DNA of 27,112 nt from an uncultured Dorea sp. (GTDB lineage Bacteria; Bacillota; Clostridia; Lachnospirales; Lachnospiraceae). The stretch spans positions 1 through 27,112 of the forward strand of contig CAJTOH010000048.1 of the NCBI GenBank assembly GCA_910577685.1. The letters run 5' to 3'. Shown one piece after another: positions 22,406-27,112 of this stretch (its first letter is position 1; each line of letters begins with the position of its first letter). Below the pieces are notes generated by a model, which was given only the letters and a program-made list of their open reading frames with translations, did not search any database and was not told where the DNA came from. Made by a program: the position numbers and the translations under genes.

Positions 22406-23323
22406 ATGAACAGATTAGAGACATTAATTGCAAATTACATGAAAAACTGTAAATCCATTAAAAAACTGGATAAGAAAACGCTGAAGGCTTATCGCATTGA
22501 TCTGGCGCAATTTCAAACATTTATGCTGGCATACCCCAATTTTGAAGATAGGGCGGCTATAAACGACTACATCTCTTCGCTTCATAACCAGTTTAAGCCG
22601 CGGACTACCAAAAGAAAGATTGCCGCTCTGAAAGCCTTCTTTCATCATTTGATTTATGAAGAGATTATTACCGTAAATCCATTTGACAAAATCAATGTAA
22701 AATTCCGTGAACCGCAAATACTGCCACGTACGATACCTGAAGCTACGATTGCGACTTTTATTTCCACGATGTATAAACAAAAGTCGCTTGCAGATACAGT
22801 ATATCAATATAATGCAGTTCTTCGTGACATCACTATTATTGAGCTGCTATTTTCCACAGGCGTCAGAATCTCGGAACTGTGCGCTTTAAGGATACAGCAG
22901 GTGGATCTGGTATCCTACAAAATAATTATTTATGGGAAGGGCTCTAAAGAACGCCTGATTCAGATTGGCAACGACGACGTTAAAAAGGTGGTGTCCGAAT
23001 ACTATTCTGCTTTTCAAACAGATATTCTCTCCACCGGATGGTTCTTTATCAATCGGCTTCATCAGCGGTATTCAGAACAGTCTGTACGGGCTATGATCGT
23101 GAAATATTTAAAAATAGCTATGATTGATATGCATATCACTCCGCATATGTTCCGCCATTCTTTTGCTACTTTGCTGCTTGAGGCTGATGTTGATATTCGA
23201 TACATACAAAAAATGCTTGGGCATAGTTCTATCAAAACTACTGAAATATATACAAGCGTATCTATGGCAAAGCAGAATAATATCCTGACTACCAAGCATC
23301 CCAGAAATTTTATGCATCTATAA
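22406..23323 (+). CDS. Tyrosine recombinase / integrase (XerC/D-like)
   Basis: A 305-residue phage-type integrase. Residues 1-95 are the SAM-like core-binding domain; the catalytic set is R154 (STGVRISEL), K178 (YGKGSKER), H247 and R250 (HMFRHSFAT), H273 (LGHSSIKTTE) and Y282. All residues are present, so it should be active. Length and layout match XerC/XerD-like integrases of small mobile elements rather than the housekeeping dif enzymes. ATG at 22406 has AAGGAG nine bases upstream. It marks the left side of a low-GC accessory island; I could not find attachment-site repeats. Confidence 0.92.
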   Translation: MNRLETLIANYMKNCKSIKKLDKKTLKAYRIDLAQFQTFMLAYPNFEDRAAINDYISSLHNQFKPRTTKRKIAALKAFFHHLIYEEIITVNPFDKINVKFREPQILPRTIPEATIATFISTMYKQKSLADTVYQYNAVLRDITIIELLFSTGVRISELCALRIQQVDLVSYKIIIYGKGSKERLIQIGNDDVKKVVSEYYSAFQTDILSTGWFFINRLHQRYSEQSVRAMIVKYLKIAMIDMHITPHMFRHSFATLLLEADVDIRYIQKMLGHSSIKTTEIYTSVSMAKQNNILTTKHPRNFMHL

Positions 23324-23388
23324 TGAATGTTAAAAGTTTCTTGTCATTAAATTCTAAAAGTATATACTTGATGCATTCATTTGATTAA

Positions 23389-23435
23389 GCAAAAGCAAGC
23401 GTCTATCCAGTGCATAGGATATCGCTTGCTTTTGC
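23389..23435. terminator. Bidirectional terminator between integrase and vsr
   Basis: Perfect 13-base arms GCAAAAGCAAGCG (23389-23401) and CGCTTGCTTTTGC (23423-23435) with an inner ATCC/GGAT, followed by ATTATTCTT on the plus strand. It lies 66 bases after the integrase and 82 bases beyond vsr, which run toward each other. Confidence 0.75.
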
Positions 23436-23517
23436 ATTATTCTTCAATCTTGAATGTCATCATTCTTTTGGCAATATTCAAGAAACCACTTTTTGTATTA
23501 AGGGAGCAATTTTGCTT

Positions 23518-23868
23518 TTATAACAGATTAAATGAACGCAATTTATCGAGAAGAAGTTGGTAATTTGATTTTTTTAATTCACATTCCCAAATACGTAAAA
23601 CTTTCCAACCGCGTGCCTCAAACATAGCAGTCACATCTTTATCTCTCTTCATGTTACGCTCTCGTTTATTCTGCCAATATTCTTGATTATCTTCTGGTCG
23701 TGTATTTCGACAATCATGACCATGCCAAAAACAGCCGTCTACAAACACTGCAACTTTTTCTTTTAAGAACACTAAATCGGGATGTCCTTTAACTGGATAT
23801 TTGTTCTTTTTTGATTTTACTTTTCGCATGATTTCAGAGCGTTTTTCATTATCAAAAATATCTGCCAT
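23518..23868 (-). CDS. vsr: Vsr-type mismatch endonuclease with an internal deletion
   Basis: A 116-residue protein of the very-short-patch repair family, which nicks at T:G mismatches formed by deamination of 5-methylcytosine. It has the N-terminus RSEIMRKVKSK, the catalytic-aspartate motif GHPDLVF (D31, matching D51 of E. coli Vsr), VFVDGCFWHGHDC and the C-terminal GWKVLRIWECEL. Between K23 and Y24 about 25 residues normal for the family (the helix with ExxLRxxLxxxGxRYR-like sequence) are absent, in frame. The protein may be inactive or a compact variant. It begins six bases after the nuclease gene stop, with a distant GAGG, so it probably relies on translational coupling. Confidence 0.85.
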   Translation of the reverse strand: MADIFDNEKRSEIMRKVKSKKNKYPVKGHPDLVFLKEKVAVFVDGCFWHGHDCRNTRPEDNQEYWQNKRERNMKRDKDVTAMFEARGWKVLRIWECELKKSNYQLLLDKLRSFNLL

Positions 23869-23874
23869 AATAAA

Positions 23875-24813
23875 TCATCTCGCCTCAAACTCAATACGAA
23901 GACTCGGATCCGTTTCGGCCTCAAGAACAATTTTATTATAACGACCAATAATATCTGAAAGAGTAGAGTTTCTCTTGCTTTCATCAAAAAGGCTATGCTC
24001 GTATACATTAGATGAAAGGAATTGCTGAATATCCCAAACCTCAACGCGTCCGGCAAGGCCTGCATCCTCCGCAAGATTTAAGGCCGTATGTACGCGCTCA
24101 AAAATTGTAATGATAACAGGATGGCATCCGGCGCGCAAGTTCGCCTTGCATTTTTCGATCAGTAAAGCTCCAGGCATTGTTGTACAATGGATAATCGTGC
24201 TGTTTATAACAAAGTCGCCACTTCGTTCAGTCGGTGCATCCGCAACAGAAGCGCCATGAATTTCAAATGCGTTTTCTGGCATAATAAGGCATAATTTCGC
24301 GGCTACTAAGTGCTGCAAAACCGTTCCCAAATACTGCGTTCCCGGATTTTGCCTCTGACGTTTCTTAACCTGTTCAAATAGTTCGTCTAAGTTTGCGCCA
24401 ATAGTTTTGGACATATCGACGTTCAAAACAAACGGCTGATTTCTAAAGTATTCTCTGACCTGTTCCGCCCAAAATTTTTCTACGATTAAAAAATCAACAG
24501 CTTCTTCTTCGTTCCATATGTTGAGAAAATCAACGTACTTTATCATTAACCCCATGTTTCCGCGACTGGTGCGCCCGCCTTCCGCGGATAATTGTTGATT
24601 AATACCATACTCTTTTAATATTTTTTTAAGATTACCGCCGCCAAGTCCGGCGACCTGTCCTTTACTACTTGTTTGAAAATCGTCCGGATTTAAGGGGAAA
24701 TCCTTGTCCTGAACAAGCCGGGTAAATTGAACTACTAACGACAGCGGTCCTTTCGTATAGATATTATTTTCTTCTTGAAATGCTTTTAATCTTTCTTCTG
24801 TACTAATCATCAT
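23875..24813 (-). CDS. DUF4928-like predicted type II restriction endonuclease
   Basis: A 312-residue protein resembling DUF4928 proteins found beside C5 methyltransferases. Family-like stretches are KGPLSLVVQFTRL (21-33), GQVAGLGGGNLKKIL (52-66), EGGRTSRGNMG (78-88), QYLGTVLQHLVAAKL (160-174), GDFVINSTIIHCTTMP (199-214) and the end segment VWDIQQFLSSNVYE. I infer from memory of the family and position next to dcm and vsr that it is the restriction enzyme; a classical PD-(D/E)XK triad is not obvious to me, though D200 and the EKCK at 220 are candidates. ATG at 24813 has GGAGG six bases upstream; it overlaps the methyltransferase stop. Confidence 0.8.
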   Translation of the reverse strand: MMISTEERLKAFQEENNIYTKGPLSLVVQFTRLVQDKDFPLNPDDFQTSSKGQVAGLGGGNLKKILKEYGINQQLSAEGGRTSRGNMGLMIKYVDFLNIWNEEEAVDFLIVEKFWAEQVREYFRNQPFVLNVDMSKTIGANLDELFEQVKKRQRQNPGTQYLGTVLQHLVAAKLCLIMPENAFEIHGASVADAPTERSGDFVINSTIIHCTTMPGALLIEKCKANLRAGCHPVIITIFERVHTALNLAEDAGLAGRVEVWDIQQFLSSNVYEHSLFDESKRNSTLSDIIGRYNKIVLEAETDPSLRIEFEAR

Positions 24814-25906
24814 ATACGACCTCCGCAAGTTTTGTCAGAAACTTTTCTCCTATAAATTGAGCTACCGGCTTTGCAACAGCATCTCCCATCGCTTTATAAC
24901 CATCGTTGTAGTTGCCCGGTAAAACAAAACTATCCGGCGCTCCCATCAATCGAGCAGCTTCACGAACAGTTAATAGGCGAGCATGGATTTCATCATTTTT
25001 TTTCACAACTAAATATTGTTTGCTACTTCCGCCTTCTGGCGTCCGTAAACAACCTGCAATCCCATCAAAGCGCAATTCTAGCTGCTGCTCCCCATGGCGA
25101 GTCCGGCGATAGCCCGTGGCATAAACCGTGTCATGCTCACTTAGCTTGATCCGGTGCCGTTCCGGAACAAGCGGCAGGACATTATCTTTATCAAACTTTG
25201 CTTCTTCTTCAATAATATCTTTTAATGTACTGTGGCGGCGCGGAGGTTTCTCAGTCTGCCACCAAATCCATCCGGGTAAAGACCGGCCTAAATCAGAGGC
25301 AGCTTTGTTATGCAGCCAGCAGGGAGAGTTTCCGACCAGATATGCCGGGATATTATATCCATGTTGCACAGCAATAACAAATACCCTCGGTCTTGACTGT
25401 GGAACAAAGTGGGAAGCATTTAAAACGATAGAGCCACAGTTGTAACCGCGCTCTACAAGCGCCATATGAAGAACCCGATAATTATCGCCGCTATTTGTGG
25501 AAAGCAAGCCGGTTACATTCTCTAAAGCCAATATTCGCGGCTTTTCTTCCATCTCATCCAATACACGCAGCCATTCCCACACTAATCCGCTTCTGGATGC
25601 GTGAATACCGCCTAAAGAACCAGCCAAAGACAAATCTTGACACGGAAAACTGGCCCAAGATAAATGAGCAAAAGGTAAATCCCTGCCATTCACATCTTTT
25701 ATGTCGCCAAGATCAAAATGTTCACGACCGAAATTAGCCTCATATACAGCCGCTTTCTGTCCACTAATATCGTTAGCCCAAATTGGCGCAAACATTCCTT
25801 TTAAGCCGTAGGCGACTAAACCGCTTCCGGCAAAGAACTCATGCATTGTCCAAGGCGCGGAGGACAAATCAATATTTTGTTTTTTATACAGGGTGCGTTG
25901 CAACAA
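24803..25906 (-). CDS. DNA (cytosine-5-)-methyltransferase
   Basis: A 367-residue C5 methyltransferase protecting DNA from the linked nuclease. Motif I is FFAGSGLVAYGL (24-35), motif IV with catalytic C89 is SFPCQDLSLAG, motif VI is ENV (129-131), motif VIII is QSRPRVFVIA (170-179) and motif X is GYKAMGDAVAKPVAQFIGEKF-like near the C-terminus. The target-recognition region between about 180 and 300 cannot be assigned to a sequence. The start is a TTG at 25906 (or 25903): GGAGG is eight bases before it, while the first ATG (residue 21) would cut motif I context. It overlaps the HTH gene and the nuclease gene, consistent with a coupled operon. Confidence 0.92.
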   Translation of the reverse strand: MLQRTLYKKQNIDLSSAPWTMHEFFAGSGLVAYGLKGMFAPIWANDISGQKAAVYEANFGREHFDLGDIKDVNGRDLPFAHLSWASFPCQDLSLAGSLGGIHASRSGLVWEWLRVLDEMEEKPRILALENVTGLLSTNSGDNYRVLHMALVERGYNCGSIVLNASHFVPQSRPRVFVIAVQHGYNIPAYLVGNSPCWLHNKAASDLGRSLPGWIWWQTEKPPRRHSTLKDIIEEEAKFDKDNVLPLVPERHRIKLSEHDTVYATGYRRTRHGEQQLELRFDGIAGCLRTPEGGSSKQYLVVKKNDEIHARLLTVREAARLMGAPDSFVLPGNYNDGYKAMGDAVAKPVAQFIGEKFLTKLAEVVYDD

Positions 25907-26015
25907 ACTCTTTTCCTCCCGTCTTAATTCTGTTTTCTTTACAAAGAATTTGAACTTGACGCGGCGTTACGCTCCATTTTTCAGAAGCTTCCTTAACTGT
26001 TATATACCCATTCAC
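25884..26015 (-). CDS. Truncated excisionase-like HTH protein upstream of the methyltransferase
   Basis: A 43-residue frame from a GTG at 26015, six bases after GAGGTG. VNGYITVKEASEKWSVTPRQ-type sequence followed by VQILCKENRI is the start of the small MerR/excisionase-type HTH family. After RI the usual C-terminal beta-hairpin (RxxKFGRxWxIP in the family) is missing and is replaced by codons that are the methyltransferase ribosome binding site and start region (GGKEFVATHPV). It may be a shortened regulator, a leader that couples translation to the methyltransferase, or a remnant cut by the cassette insertion. Confidence 0.55.
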   Translation of the reverse strand: MNGYITVKEASEKWSVTPRQVQILCKENRIKTGGKEFVATHPV

Positions 26016-26095
26016 TAGAGACACCTCGAACCTATATTTTAGATTTTGAAAACTGATATAATTATATTCGTTTATGCGACATAAAGCAAGGACTT

Positions 26096-26674
26096 TCAAG
26101 ACATTATCTCAGCCAATTCTACAATAATATTACTCTGCTGATACGGCTAGTCCGTAAATTCTTTCCGACTGCCTGTTCTTTCTTTTACAGCCCATTTCTT
26201 CTGAGTTGTTTCTTTCCTGATTACTTCAAAAGCAACTAGCATTTAAAGCAAATCATAATTGTCTTCCCCTGCCTTCTCGTCAAACTCACTATTGTTTTGA
26301 AACGCCTGCTTCTTCCGGCATTTATCGCTGCACAGCTCATACTTCTGATTTTTTGCGACGAAAATGCACCCGCAGACTTTGCACTTTTGGAAGAAAAGTC
26401 TCCACTCGCTCAGCCGGTTCAGGTAATAGGTTATCAGAGAATAGAGCGTGGCGTGGGAAGAAGCAACACATTCTGTTCTGTACAGATTGTCCGGATACCA
26501 AAGGTCTTGCCATGTTTCTGCCGGCGGCAGGGAGCCGAATATCCGGCTGGAAATCCGGAACGGTAGTAGCCTGCCGGTTTCGCCGCCAAATTGAAGCGGA
26601 CTTTTATGGATGAATAAATATTTGCTATGATTTTTAGTAATATCCTCCCAACAAATAGGAGCACTATCTAACAT
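26096..26674 (-). pseudogene. Decayed zinc-ribbon protein gene
   Basis: The frame from 26674 encodes 143 residues, including a four-cysteine zinc-binding segment CKVCGCIFVAKNQKYELC then SDKCRKKQA. After a TAA at 26245-26243 the same frame continues with coding-like sequence: KKWAVKERTGSRKEFTD, a TAG, then PYQQSNIIVELAEIMS and a TGA at 26098-26096. In related mobile-element proteins that I recall (possibly DUF6076-like) this tail follows a Trp-Leu where the TAG-CCG now stands and a longer middle segment. I read this as one gene with an internal deletion, two stops and no ribosome binding site, so a pseudogene. Family name is uncertain. Confidence 0.6.
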
Positions 26675-26834
26675 TCTGTTTTATCACACAATGTTCCCGG
26701 CATTGGAATTCTATCCATTTTGAGTAAAGGATAATTGTTAGTTATCTATTAAATATTAACTATATATATAAATAGTATTTTTGTCAGATTGAATGCATTT
26801 TTATTAATTCTACATTCAGACAAGGAGAGAGATT
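26675..26834 (+). other. AT-rich intergenic region with possible promoter
   Basis: About 160 bases of very AT-rich DNA, including a TATATATATA run at about 26760-26770 and a TAGTTA/TAACTA inverted repeat nearby. TTGTCA, a 17-base gap and TTAATT form a weak candidate promoter for the downstream gene. No gene is visible. Confidence 0.4.
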
Positions 26835-27112
26835 ATGAAAGTATTAGTATTAGCAACAAAGAAATTTGCACCTACATATAATTCAAAATTAATATCACAA
26901 ATTAATTATTTTAATCGTTTTAAAAACCTAAGAGCAGATGTACTTGTAGATGCATCATTATTAGAAATAGAAAAAGAGTTAAGCTATTCCAAATATGATC
27001 TTATTTACCCGACTACAGTTTTTGAATATAATAATGATGGAACAGACATAGTATCATTCAACTCTTACTTATATAAACTATTAGAATATTATAACCAAAG
27101 TTATATTGGCAG
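26835..27112 (+). CDS. AT-rich gene start, possible ATP-grasp/D-Ala-D-Ala ligase-like protein (partial)
   Basis: Ninety-two codons open from an ATG at 26835 to the right edge with no stop; AAGGAGAG lies five bases upstream. The protein starts MKVLVLATKKFAPTYNSKLI and reaches FNSYLYKLLEYYNQSYIG. A Rossmann-like start plus a late YxxSYIGS-like segment, where ligases place the conserved Gly-Ser before the ATP-grasp domain, suggests the pre-ATP-grasp half of a D-Ala-D-Ala ligase-like enzyme. That is a resemblance, not proof. Codon use is strikingly AT-biased compared with the rest of the window, consistent with recent transfer. Confidence 0.75.
   Translation, partial: MKVLVLATKKFAPTYNSKLISQINYFNRFKNLRADVLVDASLLEIEKELSYSKYDLIYPTTVFEYNNDGTDIVSFNSYLYKLLEYYNQSYIG

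Noticed and set aside
22300..26700. Attachment-site direct repeats bounding the integrase island
   Set aside because: No convincing repeat pair was found by eye; no tRNA gene flanks the island.
1..27112. CRISPR array, rRNA genes, intact insertion sequences, or selC
   Set aside because: No regularly spaced repeat units, rRNA sequence, transposase or long tRNA-Sec cloverleaf was seen.

Overview
The window looks like a chromosome segment of an anaerobic Gram-positive Clostridia bacterium, most likely Lachnospiraceae. The reasons are strong AGGAGG-type ribosome binding sites, TTGACA/TATAAT-type promoters with 17-base spacers, U-tract terminators, a selenocysteine-encoding selD, RelQ, a bacteriohemerythrin and a GH35 beta-galactosidase. 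Family placement is inference; no rRNA or other taxonomic marker is present.

Region 1 (1-8640, all on the minus strand) is a complete selenium-use locus. In transcription order it holds a PHP-domain phosphoesterase, yedF, selD, selA, selB and a LysR regulator, and after a strong terminator a class V aminotransferase of the cysteine desulfurase / selenocysteine lyase type. selD must be read through an in-frame UGA (codon 16), and a bacterial SECIS hairpin starts at that UGA, so the true gene is 5798-6838. SelD makes selenophosphate, SelA converts Ser-tRNA(Sec) to Sec-tRNA(Sec), and SelB delivers it to UGA/SECIS sites. YedF and the aminotransferase probably handle or supply selenium. Palindromic T-N11-A boxes occur upstream of the PHP gene and of the aminotransferase gene, each centred exactly 60 bases upstream of the -10 hexamer. 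A weaker one overlaps the -10 of yedF. They are good candidates for the operator of the LysR protein.

Region 2 (8660-19780) is mostly housekeeping and transport: relQ, a corrinoid adenosyltransferase, a small conserved-looking hypothetical gene on the plus strand, a three-gene MacB-like ABC operon with a membrane-anchored CARDB-like protein, a tRNA-Gly(CCC), a GH35 beta-galactosidase, a ClC H+/Cl- antiporter with a TrkA-C domain, and a plus-strand yfcE-azlC-azlD operon.

Region 3 (19789-22180, minus strand) holds a hemerythrin/response-regulator fusion with a long structured leader, a DUF1801 protein, and a crcB fluoride-channel gene broken by an internal, frame-shifting deletion.

Region 4 (22190-27112) is an accessory island: 30-bp tandem repeats, a tyrosine recombinase, and a minus-strand restriction-modification cassette (truncated HTH gene, C5 cytosine methyltransferase, DUF4928-like predicted nuclease, Vsr lacking an internal segment). 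A decayed zinc-ribbon gene follows. At the right edge lies the start of a very AT-rich foreign-looking gene, possibly an ATP-grasp ligase.
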